Shown: positions 53,897-63,207, counted from the stretch's first letter. The stretch is 64,000 nt of DNA from Roseococcus suduntuyensis (GCF_014196305.1 NZ_JACIDJ010000001.1:978290-1042289), one strand, 5' to 3'. A program made the numbers and translations. The notes: a model not told the origin generated them from the sequence alone.

Positions 53897-55369
53897 ATGC
53901 TCGACGCCACCGCGAAGCTGCCGCTGAAGGACCCCTCGCTGTTCCGCGAGGCCAACCTCATCAACGGCGAATGGGTCCAGGCCGACAGCGGCAAGACCGT
54001 CGCTGTCCGCAACCCCGCTACGGGCGAGGTCATCGGCCATGTCCCCGCCATGGGCGTGGCCGAGACGCGCCGCGCCATCGAGGCCGCGCACGCCGCCTTC
54101 GGCGCCTGGCGCAAGCTGCTGGCCAAGGAACGCGCCGCCATCCTGCGCCGCCTGCATGACCTGATGCACGCGAACGCCGATGACCTGGCCGCCATCATGA
54201 CGGCCGAGCAGGGCAAGCCGCTGGCCGAGGCCAAGGGCGAGGTGGCCTATTCCGCGAGCTTCCTCGAATGGTTCGCGGAGGAAGCCAAGCGCGTCTATGG
54301 CGACACCATTCCGCCCAACGCGCCGGGCCGCCGCGTCATCGTGATGAAGGAGCCGATCGGCGTCTTCGCCGCCATCACGCCCTGGAATTTCCCGAGTGCG
54401 ATGATCACCCGCAAGGCCGGCCCCGGCTGGGCCGCGGGCTGCACGGGCGTGATCCGGCCCGCGAGCCAGACGCCCTTCTCGGCGCTGGCGCTGGGCGTGC
54501 TGGCCGAGCGCGCGGGGATGCCGCCCGGCGTGTGCAACGTCATCACCGGGCCCGCCGCCGCGACGGGCGGGGAGCTGACCTCCAACCCGCTCGTGCGCAA
54601 GTTCAGCTTCACGGGCTCCACGGAAGTGGGGCGGCAGTTGCTCGCGCAATGCGCCACCACGGTGAAGAAGACCAGCATGGAGCTGGGCGGCAACGCGCCC
54701 TTCCTGGTGTTCGAGGACGCGGACCTCGATGCGGCGGTGCTGGGCGTCATGGCGTCCAAGTATCGCAACACCGGGCAGACCTGCGTCTGCGCCAACCGCA
54801 TCCTGGTGCAGTCGGGCGTCTATGACGAATTCGCGGCCAAGCTGAAGGAGGCGGTGGAGGGATTGAAGGTCGGCAACGGGATGGAGCCGGGCGTGACGCA
54901 GGGCCCGCTGATCAACGCCGATGCGGTTGCCAAGGTGGAGGAACACATCGCCGACGCCACGTCGAAGGGGGCCAAGGTGCTGACCGGCGGCAAGCGCCAC
55001 GGAAATGGCGGCAATTTCTTCGAGCCGACCATCCTGACCGGCGTGCCGGCGGGTGCCCTGTGCTTCCGCGAGGAGACCTTCGGTCCCGTCGCCCCGCTCT
55101 TCCGCTTCGAAACGGAGGAGGAGGGCATCGCTCTCGCGAACGACAGCGAATTCGGCCTGGCCGCCTATTTCTACGCGCGCGACGTGGGCCGCATCTTCCG
55201 CGTGGCCGAGGCGCTGGAGAGCGGCATCATCGGCATCAACGAGGGCATCATCTCGACCGAGATCGCGCCCTTTGGCGGCGTGAAGCAGTCCGGCCTGGGC
55301 CGCGAGGGCAGCAAATACGGCATCGAGGACTATCTCGAGATCAAGTATCTTGCCCTGGGCGGCGTCTGA
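53897..55369 (+). CDS. gabD: Succinate-semialdehyde dehydrogenase-family aldehyde dehydrogenase
   Basis: 490 residues. ITPWNFPSAMITRKAGP, SFTGSTEVGRQL, the catalytic glutamate in SMELGGNAPFLVFEDAD and catalytic cysteine in NTGQTCVCANRILV are all present. The overall pattern is GabD-like (succinate semialdehyde or glutarate semialdehyde). One oddity: the conserved cofactor-binding Lys of the KPAS motif reads Arg (GVIRPASQTPFSA), and the preceding Ala-Leu is Gly-Trp. It lies directly before the intradiol dioxygenase gene (five bases). Confidence 0.9.
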   Translation: MLDATAKLPLKDPSLFREANLINGEWVQADSGKTVAVRNPATGEVIGHVPAMGVAETRRAIEAAHAAFGAWRKLLAKERAAILRRLHDLMHANADDLAAIMTAEQGKPLAEAKGEVAYSASFLEWFAEEAKRVYGDTIPPNAPGRRVIVMKEPIGVFAAITPWNFPSAMITRKAGPGWAAGCTGVIRPASQTPFSALALGVLAERAGMPPGVCNVITGPAAATGGELTSNPLVRKFSFTGSTEVGRQLLAQCATTVKKTSMELGGNAPFLVFEDADLDAAVLGVMASKYRNTGQTCVCANRILVQSGVYDEFAAKLKEAVEGLKVGNGMEPGVTQGPLINADAVAKVEEHIADATSKGAKVLTGGKRHGNGGNFFEPTILTGVPAGALCFREETFGPVAPLFRFETEEEGIALANDSEFGLAAYFYARDVGRIFRVAEALESGIIGINEGIISTEIAPFGGVKQSGLGREGSKYGIEDYLEIKYLALGGV

Positions 55370-55374
55370 CCGCC

Positions 55375-56238
55375 ATGCGCGACTTCGACGAGGCCAGCAT
55401 CACCGAGGCGGTGCTGGCCCGTTTCGAGACCACGCCCGACCCACGCCTGCGCCAGGTGATGCAGGCGCTGGTGCGCCATCTGCACGGCTTCGTGCGCGAG
55501 GTGGAGCCGAGCTTCGAAGAATGGCAGGCGGCAATTTCCTTCCTCACGCAGACTGGCCAGAAATGCGACAACACGCGGCAGGAATTCATCCTGCTGTCGG
55601 ACACGCTGGGCGTGTCCATGCTGGTGGACGCCATCAACCACCGCCTGCCGGAGGGGGCCACGCCCACCACCGTGCTCGGCCCCTTCCATGTGGCGGGTGT
55701 CGCGGAAAAGCCGCTCGGCAGCGTGCTGGCGCAGGGCGTGGGCGGCGAGCGGCTGCACGTCTCGGGCCAGGTGACGAGCGCGGATGGCACGCCGCTGGCG
55801 GGCGCGCTTCTGGACATCTGGCATTCGGACGCGGAGGGCTTCTACGACGTGCAGCGCGCGGAAGGCCCGGTGCCCGAATTGCGCGCCGTCTTCCGCACCG
55901 ACGCCGAGGGCGGCTTCCACTTCTGGACCATCACCCCCACCGCCTATCCCGTGCCGACCGATGGCCCGGTGGGCGCCATGCTGGAGGCCACGGGCCGCCA
56001 CCCCATGCGCCCGGCCCATGTCCACTTCATGATCAGCGCGCCCGGCCACGAGACGCTGGTGACGCATGTCTTCGCCGAGGGCGATGAATACCTCGACAGC
56101 GACGCGGTCTTCGGCGTGAAGGACGCGCTGGTGGTGCCCTTCGCGCCGCAGCCGCGGGGCGTGGCGCCGGACGGCACGGTGCTGGACGCGCCCTGGCGGG
56201 TGCTGCGCTATGACTTCGCGCTGAAGAAGCTGGGGTAG
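55375..56238 (+). CDS. Intradiol ring-cleavage dioxygenase, hydroxyquinol/catechol type
   Basis: 287 residues. The N-terminal helical domain EWQAAISFLTQTGQKCDNTRQ and LSDTLGVSMLVDAINHR is typical of hydroxyquinol and catechol 1,2-dioxygenases. The iron ligands are in GFYDVQ (Tyr), TPTAYPVP (Tyr), and RPAHVHFMI (two His). It opens an aromatic diol to a muconate or maleylacetate product. Its stop overlaps the first repeat of the array at 56238. Confidence 0.9.
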   Translation: MRDFDEASITEAVLARFETTPDPRLRQVMQALVRHLHGFVREVEPSFEEWQAAISFLTQTGQKCDNTRQEFILLSDTLGVSMLVDAINHRLPEGATPTTVLGPFHVAGVAEKPLGSVLAQGVGGERLHVSGQVTSADGTPLAGALLDIWHSDAEGFYDVQRAEGPVPELRAVFRTDAEGGFHFWTITPTAYPVPTDGPVGAMLEATGRHPMRPAHVHFMISAPGHETLVTHVFAEGDEYLDSDAVFGVKDALVVPFAPQPRGVAPDGTVLDAPWRVLRYDFALKKLG

Positions 56239-56392
56239 CGTCCGATCGCCTTCGGTGGAACACCGGAGGCGTGAATCGGCCGCGTGGCAAAGCGTCCGAT
56301 CGCCTTCGGTGGAACACCGGAGGCGCGAATCGGCCGCGTGGCAAAGCGTCCGATCGCCTTCGGTGGAACACCGGAGGCGTGAATCGGCCGCT
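56238..56392 (-). repeat. Dispersed GATTCAC repeat, subtype B, three tandem copies
   Basis: Exact 54-bp period: copies at 56238-56291, 56292-56345 and 56346-56392 (the last is shorter). Each reads GCGTCCGATCGCC, a hairpin-forming centre (CGGTGGAACACCGG) and GTGAATCGGCCG on the plus strand. The middle copy has one base change, GCGAATC for GTGAATC. It lies between convergent genes. Confidence 0.88.
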
Positions 56393-56398
56393 CGGGCT

Positions 56399-57733
56399 TC
56401 AGCCCACCAACGCCGTCGCGATGGCCGGCACGAAGGCGATCAGCACCAGGGCGGCGCCCATCACCAGCACATAGGGCAGGGCGCCGGCGAAGATCGTCTC
56501 CACCCCCACCCGCGGGTCGCCGAGCGTGGCTTTCACCGTGAAGACCGAGATCCCGAAGGGCGGCGTCAGCAGCCCCATCTCGACGGCGATGATGACCATG
56601 ATGCCGAAATGGATCAGGTCGAACCCCATGGCCTGCGCGATGGGCGCGCCGATCGGCACCATGATCAGCAGGATGGAGGTGCTGTCCAGGATCATCCCCA
56701 TCAGCAGCACGATCACCACGAAGGCGGCGAGGAAGCCGTAGGGGCCGAGGCCCATGGTCTCCACCATCTCGCCGATGGCCTGGGGCACGCCCGCCATGGA
56801 GAGCATGCGCGAATAGAGGCTCGCCGCCACCAGCAGGAACAGGATGGAGGCGGAGACCAGCCCCGTCTCGCGCAGCACCTGCCAGAAGCGCGCCCAGCCC
56901 AGCTGCCGCCGCGCGAGTGCGATCACCAACGCGCCGGCCGCCCCCACCGCGCCGGCCTCGGTCGGCGTGAAGAAGCCGGTGTAGAGCCCGCCCAGGATCA
57001 GCACCACCAGCGAGAGGATGGGCACGGCCTTGGCCACCATCTCGCCCACCGGCATGTCGCGTTCCGGCATGTCACGTTCCGGCGGGGCGGGCGCGGGGGC
57101 GGCGGCGGTCATGATCTGGTGCGGGAAGAAGGCCGCGCGCACCCAGATCAGCGCGACGAAGCCCAGCGCGATGAGGAGGCCGGGCAGGATGCCGGCGATG
57201 AACATGCGCCCGATGGAAACCTCGGCCAGCACGCCATAGACGATCATGAGCAACGAGGGCGGGATCAGCATGCCCAGGATGGAGCTGCCCGCCACCGTGC
57301 CCGTGGCGAAGCGCAAGGAATAGCCATGCCGCACCATCTCCGGCACCGCGACCTTGGTGAAGACGGCGGCGGAAGCGATGGAGACGCCCGTCACCGCCGC
57401 GAAGATGGCGTTCGCCCCCACGGTCGCCATGCCCAGCCCGCCGCGCACGCGCCGCAACAGGGCCTGCGCCACCTCGAAGGTGTCGCGCCCCACATTGGAG
57501 ACGCTGACCAGCAGACCCATCAGCACGAAGAGCGGGATGGTGGCAAACAGGTAGTCCTGGATGCCTGAATAGGTGGACATGGCCGTGAAGCGGAAGGCCA
57601 GGTCCGGATTGTCGCGGATGAGCCAGACGCCCACCGCCCCCGTGCCGATGAGCGTGATGCCGATGGGCAGGCCCAGCATGATGAGGCCCACCATGACGCC
57701 GATCAGCGTGAAGCCCAGCGTGATGTCTTCCAT
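56399..57733 (-). CDS. dctM: TRAP transporter large permease
   Basis: 444 residues, about 12 membrane helices. DctM motifs include PPSLLMIVYGVLAEVSIGRMF, and GMILDSTSILLIMVPIGAP. It forms the Na-coupled channel of a TRAP importer. Stop lies close to the repeat array. Part of dctP-dctQ-dctM and downstream of the molybdenum hydroxylase genes. Confidence 0.93.
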   Translation of the reverse strand: MEDITLGFTLIGVMVGLIMLGLPIGITLIGTGAVGVWLIRDNPDLAFRFTAMSTYSGIQDYLFATIPLFVLMGLLVSVSNVGRDTFEVAQALLRRVRGGLGMATVGANAIFAAVTGVSIASAAVFTKVAVPEMVRHGYSLRFATGTVAGSSILGMLIPPSLLMIVYGVLAEVSIGRMFIAGILPGLLIALGFVALIWVRAAFFPHQIMTAAAPAPAPPERDMPERDMPVGEMVAKAVPILSLVVLILGGLYTGFFTPTEAGAVGAAGALVIALARRQLGWARFWQVLRETGLVSASILFLLVAASLYSRMLSMAGVPQAIGEMVETMGLGPYGFLAAFVVIVLLMGMILDSTSILLIMVPIGAPIAQAMGFDLIHFGIMVIIAVEMGLLTPPFGISVFTVKATLGDPRVGVETIFAGALPYVLVMGAALVLIAFVPAIATALVG

Positions 57734-57736
57734 CGC

Positions 57737-58276
57737 TCAGCGTCCCCGGATGGCATTTGGCAGCAGGGCCAGGTGCGCGATGGCGCCCGCCGCACCCCCC
57801 AGCACGATCAGCGCGCGGAAGGGCCAGGTGGGCACAGTGAAGAGGCCCTGCACGCCGAAGAATTCCCGCAAGGCCAGCGAATTCCACACACCGGGCCAGG
57901 CCGCCCAGGCGATGAACGCCATCACGGCCGCACCGACCAGCAGGAACACGACCTCCATGGCGCGGCCCAGCGCGGGCGCCGTGCGGACGATGCGGTCAAT
58001 GAGGAAGTCGGCCCGCGTCATGCGGCGCTGGTAGATGGTGGCGCCGATCTGCAGGAAGACGATGCCCACCACGGAATGCGCCGCGATCTCGGCGACGCCC
58101 GTGATGGGCGCGTTCAGGAAGGAACGCCCGATCACATCCGCGCAGATCAGCAGCATCAGCCCGAAGGTCCAGATGGTGCCGATGGCGGCCAGCGCATCGA
58201 GCGCGAGCCGCACCGGGTCGAAGCCCCGCGGTCCGGGCGCGGCGTCCAGCGCCGCCATGTTCGTCTCATCGGCCAT
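57737..58276 (-). CDS. dctQ: TRAP transporter small permease
   Basis: 179 residues, four hydrophobic segments. SFLNAPITGVAEIAAHSVVGIVFLQ is the DctQ signature region. Three bases separate its stop from the dctM ATG. It is the membrane adaptor between the binding protein and DctM. Confidence 0.92.
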   Translation of the reverse strand: MADETNMAALDAAPGPRGFDPVRLALDALAAIGTIWTFGLMLLICADVIGRSFLNAPITGVAEIAAHSVVGIVFLQIGATIYQRRMTRADFLIDRIVRTAPALGRAMEVVFLLVGAAVMAFIAWAAWPGVWNSLALREFFGVQGLFTVPTWPFRALIVLGGAAGAIAHLALLPNAIRGR

Positions 58277-58297
58277 GGCGGCGCTTTCCTTCCGGCT

Positions 58298-59368
58298 TCA
58301 GGCGGTCACTTCGCGGTCCCAGTCGCGGCCGGGCGTCTGGCCCGCGCCACGGATGGCGGCGAAATAGGCGTTCAGCACGTCGCGCGAGGCGGGGCCGGAA
58401 CTGCGCGCCCAGGTCTGCGCGATGTTGGGCAGCCCGCTGATCCAGCGCTGGCGCTCGGCGGGGGCGAGCGTGGTGATGATGGCACCCTTCTGCACCATCT
58501 CGGCCTCGGCGGCCGCGATGCGCGAGGACACGTCCTGGATATGCGCGACGGTGCTGGCCTTGCCCGCCGCCGTCATCGCGCGCCGCACCGGCTCGGGGAA
58601 GCGGCCGAAGCGCTGGCGGTTGGCCGCGATGCCGCCCACATACATCGCGCCCACATCGCATTTGCAGATGTGCCGCGCGACCTCATAGACGCGCGTGGGC
58701 AGGATACCCACGAAGAAGGAGAGCGCCCCTTCGGACACACCCGTCTGGATGTCCGTGTAGTAGGTGGTCAGCGCGCCATCCACCGGCGTCGCCCCTGTGC
58801 CGGAGAGCCAGTTCGCGCTGGTGCCGGGCGCCGAGATCTTGCGGTTCCGCAGATCGTCCAGCGTCCGCACCGGGAAGGTGGACCAGATGTGGTAGGTGTC
58901 CGTGATGAAGGACGACAGCGGCACCATGTTCAGCGAGGACCAGTTCTCGCGGATGGCCGGCACGTTCTCGTTCATCGCCTCGAAGGCATTGGCCACCACG
59001 GCGTGGTCGCCGGTGGCGAAGGGCGTGAAGTAGGTGACGTTCTGGAGGGGCATGGTGCTGCCCTCCCACAGCGTGCCGACATAGCCGATGTCGGTGATGT
59101 TGTCGCGCACCGCCTCCATCGTGTCCTGGAAGCGATAGAGCGTGCCGCCATAGGCCTCGCGCCAGTTGATGCGGTGGGTGTTGCCGTTGTCGCGCAGGAA
59201 TTTTTCCGTCTCCGGCTGGAAGACGTTCTTCATCATGGACACCCAGAAGTTGGCTACCGGGTGGGATGAGGCGATGGTGACGTTGAGCGCCGTCTGCGCC
59301 TGCGAATGCACGGCGAACAGCGGCAATGCGGCGGCGCCTGCCGCCAGGCTGCGGCGATGGATGGACAT
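58298..59368 (-). CDS. dctP: TRAP transporter substrate-binding protein, DctP family
   Basis: 356 residues. Signal peptide with MSIHRRSLAAGAAAL (cut near residue 25), then the DctP fold: TIASSHPVANFWVSMMKN, YVGTLWEGSTMPLQNV, RNRKISAPGTSANWLSGTG. The start is set by GGGAGG before ATG 59368. The ligand is not obvious; organic acids bound through a conserved arginine are usual. Immediately downstream of coxL-like, so the substrate is probably that of the hydroxylase. Confidence 0.9.
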   Translation of the reverse strand: MSIHRRSLAAGAAALPLFAVHSQAQTALNVTIASSHPVANFWVSMMKNVFQPETEKFLRDNGNTHRINWREAYGGTLYRFQDTMEAVRDNITDIGYVGTLWEGSTMPLQNVTYFTPFATGDHAVVANAFEAMNENVPAIRENWSSLNMVPLSSFITDTYHIWSTFPVRTLDDLRNRKISAPGTSANWLSGTGATPVDGALTTYYTDIQTGVSEGALSFFVGILPTRVYEVARHICKCDVGAMYVGGIAANRQRFGRFPEPVRRAMTAAGKASTVAHIQDVSSRIAAAEAEMVQKGAIITTLAPAERQRWISGLPNIAQTWARSSGPASRDVLNAYFAAIRGAGQTPGRDWDREVTA

Positions 59369-59391
59369 GTTGTTTCCTCCCGTTCCCGGCA

Positions 59392-61788
59392 TCAGATGCG
59401 GCCCAGCGCGGCCAGGATGCGCGCGGGGGTGAAGGGTTGTTCCAGCACGCGCGCACCCAGCGGCGCCAGCGCGTCATTGATGGCGTTCATCAAGGCACCC
59501 GGCGCGCCCGCCGTGCCGGCCTCGCCCGCGCCCTTGGCGCCAAGCAGGCTTTCCTTCGTGGGCGTCTCGACATGGCCCACATGGATGTCCGGCATCTCGG
59601 CCGACATGGGCACCAGGTAGTCGGCCATGGTGGTGGTGAGCAAATTGCCGCGCTCGTCATAGACGCAGTGTTCGTAGAGCGCGCCGCCCAGCCCCTGCAC
59701 CACGCCGCCGCGCACCTGCTCATCCACCAGCAGCGGGTTCACGACGCGGCCGCAATCCTCCACCACCCAATGCTCCAGCAGCTTCACCATGCCGGTGTCG
59801 GTGTCCACCTCGGCCCAGCAGGCCTGGATGCCGTTGGTGAAGGCGAAGGGGTATTCCTTGGTGATGAAGTGGCGCGTCTGCACCAGCTCGCGCGGCAGGT
59901 CACGCGGCAGGGTGTCGCCGCGGAAATAGACGATGCGGCCGAGTTCGTGCAGCGACATGCGCTGGGCGCCGCTCGCGCGGTCGGTGATGTGGCCCATCAC
60001 GATGTCGAGACTCTCGGGTGCCGCCTGGAGCATGGCGCCCGCCACCTCCAGGATCTGCGCCTTCAAGGCCAGCGCCGATTGCAGCGCCGCCTCGCCGCCG
60101 ATGCCCGCCCCGCGGCAGGCCCAGGTGCCGCCGCCATAGGGCGTGTTCAGCGTGTCGCCGGTGATGATCTTCACGCGCTCCACCGGCACGCCCACGCCGT
60201 GGGCCACGATCTGCGCCAGGATGGCTTCGGTGCCCTGGCCCTGTTCCGTGACGCCCGAGGACGCCACCACGGAACCATCCGGGTCCATCCGCACCGTGCA
60301 GCCATCCTGTGCCGAGATGCGCGCGCCGCCGATGCCATACATGAAGGGCGAGGGGTTGGTCAGTTCGATGAAGGCCGCGAAGCCCAGGCCCCGGTGCACG
60401 CCTATCGCGCGCTGTTCCGCCTGGTCCGCGCGGATGCGCGCCACCGGCACCATCTCCAGCAGCTTGTCGAGGCTCGCATGGTGCGACAGCCCCTCGAAGC
60501 GCATGCCGGGCGGCGAGGTGAAGGGATAGGCGTCGTCGCGGATCATGTTGCGCCGGCGCAGGTCCAGCGCGTCCATGCCGAGCTCGCGTGCCGCCATCTC
60601 GACCAGCCCCTCGGTCACGGCGGTGGCAATGGGGTGGCCGACGGCGCGATACTGGCAGGTGGGCGCCTTGTTCTGCAGCACCACGCGCGTCGTGCAGCGG
60701 TAATGCGCGAAGTCATAGGGCCCGCCCACCAGGTTCACCACCTGGTTGCCCTCCATAGCCGAGGTGCGCGGATAGACGGAATACGGCCCGATGCCCGTCA
60801 AATCATCCACGTCGAAGCCGATGATGGTGCCGTCCGCATTCACCGCCATGCGCGCCTTGATGCGATGGTCCCGCGCATGGATGTCGGAGGCGAAGCTCTC
60901 GAAGCGGTCGGCGATGAACTTCACCGGGCGCCCAAGCACGCGCGCCATGGCGGCGACGGCCACCTCGTCCGGATAGACATGCACCTTGATGCCGAAGCTG
61001 CCGCCCACATCCTTGCAGATGACGCGGACCTGGCTCTCCTCCAGCCGCAGGTGCTTCGCGAATACGTTCTGCATCATGTGCGGCGCCTGGGTGGCTTGGT
61101 GCACCGTCAGCATGCCGTCCGCGCGGTTGTAGTCCGCGATGATGGAGCGGGGTTCCAGCGTCACGCCCGTGTGGCGACCCGTGACGAAGGTGGCCTCCAC
61201 CACCTTGTGCGCGGCGGCGAAGGCCGCGTCCACATCGCCCTTGGTGGCGGTGCGGGTGAAGACCAGGTTGTCACCCAGCTCGGGGTGGATCACCACGGTG
61301 CCGGCGTCCAGCGCCGTCTCCATGTCGGTCTGGGCGGGCAGGGGGTCCCAGTCCACCTCGATGGCGGCCACGCCATCCTCGGCGGCGGCGCGGGTGTCGG
61401 CCAGCACGGCGACCACCGCCTCGCCCTGCCAGGTGGCGCGGTCCAGCGGCAGCGGGTGCTGCGGCGCGGACTTCATGCCCTTCAGGTGGTCCAGCACCGC
61501 CACCCAGGGGTCACAGACCTTCGCCAGGTCGGCGCCGGTGAAGACGCGCACCACGCCCGGCACCGCCAGCGCCGCCTCGATGCGGATGGCGAGAATTCGC
61601 GCATGCGCGTGCGGGCTGCGCAGGAAGGCCGCGTGCAGCATGCGCGGCAGCACCACGTCATCCGTGTAGGTCGCGCGGCCCTGAACCAGCTTGGGCAGGC
61701 TTGGCCGCGGCACCGAACGGCCGATGTAGGAGTTGGGCAGATCCTCGCGCGAGAGGCCGATGCTGGCCGGCGTGGGAATCTCGTTCAT
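59392..61788 (-). CDS. Molybdenum hydroxylase large subunit (xanthine dehydrogenase family)
   Basis: 798 residues. Mo-cofactor motifs include DVGGSFGIKV, GVTEQGQGTEAI, GTWACRGAGIGG and the C-terminal LLGAKGAGEAGTAGAP carrying the catalytic glutamate. Where CO dehydrogenase form I has AYRCSFR and form II AYRGAGR, this protein reads QYRAVGHP, so CO dehydrogenase is not supported. It hydroxylates an unknown, probably aromatic or heterocyclic, substrate. ATGA overlap with the iron-sulfur subunit. Confidence 0.88.
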   Translation of the reverse strand: MNEIPTPASIGLSREDLPNSYIGRSVPRPSLPKLVQGRATYTDDVVLPRMLHAAFLRSPHAHARILAIRIEAALAVPGVVRVFTGADLAKVCDPWVAVLDHLKGMKSAPQHPLPLDRATWQGEAVVAVLADTRAAAEDGVAAIEVDWDPLPAQTDMETALDAGTVVIHPELGDNLVFTRTATKGDVDAAFAAAHKVVEATFVTGRHTGVTLEPRSIIADYNRADGMLTVHQATQAPHMMQNVFAKHLRLEESQVRVICKDVGGSFGIKVHVYPDEVAVAAMARVLGRPVKFIADRFESFASDIHARDHRIKARMAVNADGTIIGFDVDDLTGIGPYSVYPRTSAMEGNQVVNLVGGPYDFAHYRCTTRVVLQNKAPTCQYRAVGHPIATAVTEGLVEMAARELGMDALDLRRRNMIRDDAYPFTSPPGMRFEGLSHHASLDKLLEMVPVARIRADQAEQRAIGVHRGLGFAAFIELTNPSPFMYGIGGARISAQDGCTVRMDPDGSVVASSGVTEQGQGTEAILAQIVAHGVGVPVERVKIITGDTLNTPYGGGTWACRGAGIGGEAALQSALALKAQILEVAGAMLQAAPESLDIVMGHITDRASGAQRMSLHELGRIVYFRGDTLPRDLPRELVQTRHFITKEYPFAFTNGIQACWAEVDTDTGMVKLLEHWVVEDCGRVVNPLLVDEQVRGGVVQGLGGALYEHCVYDERGNLLTTTMADYLVPMSAEMPDIHVGHVETPTKESLLGAKGAGEAGTAGAPGALMNAINDALAPLGARVLEQPFTPARILAALGRI

Positions 61789-62300
61789 CGGCGGGCCTCC
61801 CGCGTGCGATCACCTCGGCCGGCATCGGCCGAGGTGTGAATCGCCCGCTCCGAGAGCGTTGCGGCTACCGCCTCCACGATGGCCTGGTAGCCGGTGCAGC
61901 GGCAGTAGTTGCCGGCGAGATGCTCGCGGATCGCGGCGCGGTCGGCATCGGCGTGGTGGGCCAGGATGTCGGCCGCCGCCATCACCATTCCCGGCGTGCA
62001 GAAGCCGCATTGCGCGGCGTTTCTCGCCACGAACTGGTCCTGCAAATCGGCCACCTCGCCGCTGTCGGTCAGGCCCTCGATGGTGGTGACCTCGGCGCCG
62101 TCCAGGCTGGCGGCCAGCACCAGGCAGCCGCGCACGATCTCGCCATCCACGCGCACCGTGCAGGCGCCGCAGACCCCATGCTCGCACCCGGCGTGCGAGC
62201 CGGTGAGGCCGAGGTCCAGCCGCAGGAAGTCGATCAGGTGGCGGCGGGGTTCGACATGGCGCGTCACGCGCTCGCCATTGACGGTCAGGGTGATCATCAT
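61785..62300 (-). CDS. Molybdenum hydroxylase small [2Fe-2S] subunit
   Basis: 171 residues. N-terminal plant-type ferredoxin cluster CEHGVCGACTV with C following at GCLVLAAS, and the second cluster QCGFCTPGM and NYCRCTGYQ. After VAATLSE the C-terminus RAIHTSADAGRGDRTREARR is encoded largely by a dispersed repeat (61804-61850) and has no counterpart in typical CoxS proteins. ATGA overlap with the FAD subunit. Confidence 0.92.
   Translation of the reverse strand: MMITLTVNGERVTRHVEPRRHLIDFLRLDLGLTGSHAGCEHGVCGACTVRVDGEIVRGCLVLAASLDGAEVTTIEGLTDSGEVADLQDQFVARNAAQCGFCTPGMVMAAADILAHHADADRAAIREHLAGNYCRCTGYQAIVEAVAATLSERAIHTSADAGRGDRTREARR
61804..61850 (-). repeat. Dispersed GATTCAC repeat, subtype C, inside coding sequence
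   Basis: On the minus strand GAGCGGGCGATTCAC is followed by an 11-bp perfect hairpin, CACCTCGGCCG with CGGCCGAGGTG around GCAT, then GATCGCAC. It lies within the last 22 codons of the iron-sulfur subunit gene, supplying about 15 residues. Confidence 0.75.
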
Positions 62301-63163
62301 GCGGCCTGCTCCGTGGCGGGCGTGAGGGATTGCAGCGCGCGGCCCAGCAGCACGCGGCAGAGGTGGCGCTTCATGGCGGGCGGGCCGTGCAGGTCGGCCG
62401 GCGGGTCGAGGTCCGCGTCCAGCGCGGCCTGCGCGGCGGCGATGGCGGCGGCATCCAGCGCGCGGCCTTCCAGCGCGGCATTGGCGCGCGTGGCCAGCAC
62501 CGGGCCGTCGCCCACGCCGAAGAAGGTGAGGCGCGGGGCGGTCACGCGGCCATCCGCGCCGAGGTCCAGCACCGCCGCCAGCCCGGCCATGGCATAGTCG
62601 CCGCTGCGCCGCGCCACTTCCAAAATCACCGCGCGCTGCGACGGCCCGGCCAGGGGAAATTCCACGGCGGCGATGATCTCGCCCGGTTCCAGCGCCGTGG
62701 TCAGCAGCCCGGTGAAGAAGTCGGTCGCCTTCACGCGCCGCTCACCCCCCTCGCGCGCCAGCACCAGCGTGGCGTCCAGGGCCACGGCGCAGGCCGGCAG
62801 CTCGGCGGCCGGGTCGGCATAGGCCAGGCTGCCGCCGATGGTGCCGCGGTTGCGGATGGCGGGGTGGGCGATGTGCGGCACGGCCTGCGTCAGCAGCGGC
62901 GCGTGGCGCGCCACCAACGCATCCCGCCCCAGCTCCGCATGGCGGGTCAGCGCGCCCACGCGCAGCACGCCGCCCGTGACGGAGATGCCGCGCAGTTCGG
63001 GAATGCGGGTGATGTCCACCAGCGTGCCGGGCTCGGACAGGCGGAAGGCGAGGGTGGCCAGCAGCGTCTGCCCGCCCGCCAGGATTTGCGCCCCATCCCC
63101 CAGCGCGCGCCACAGCTCATCCAGGCTCGACGCGCGCAGATATCCCAGTGCGGGCCACTTCAT
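62297..63163 (-). CDS. Molybdenum hydroxylase FAD-binding subunit
   Basis: 288 residues, CoxM-type. LAGGQTLLATLAFRLSEP near residue 30 is the FAD pyrophosphate loop, AHPAIRNRGTIGGSLAYADPAAELP the second FAD loop, and RSGDYAMAGLAAVL the C-terminal domain. Start at MKWPALGYL has GGGAG upstream (revcomp of CTCCC); the longer frame includes the operator region. First gene of the minus-strand operon FAD-FeS-Mo-dctP-dctQ-dctM. Confidence 0.92.
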   Translation of the reverse strand: MKWPALGYLRASSLDELWRALGDGAQILAGGQTLLATLAFRLSEPGTLVDITRIPELRGISVTGGVLRVGALTRHAELGRDALVARHAPLLTQAVPHIAHPAIRNRGTIGGSLAYADPAAELPACAVALDATLVLAREGGERRVKATDFFTGLLTTALEPGEIIAAVEFPLAGPSQRAVILEVARRSGDYAMAGLAAVLDLGADGRVTAPRLTFFGVGDGPVLATRANAALEGRALDAAAIAAAQAALDADLDPPADLHGPPAMKRHLCRVLLGRALQSLTPATEQAA

Positions 63164-63207
63164 GAACGCTGCTCCCTGCGCGAGACTTGCCGCCACGCGC
63201 CACTTGT

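Noticed and set aside
59392-63163. Carbon monoxide dehydrogenase (coxMSL)
   Set aside because: Gene order fits, but the large subunit lacks both the AYRCSFR and AYRGAGR loops.
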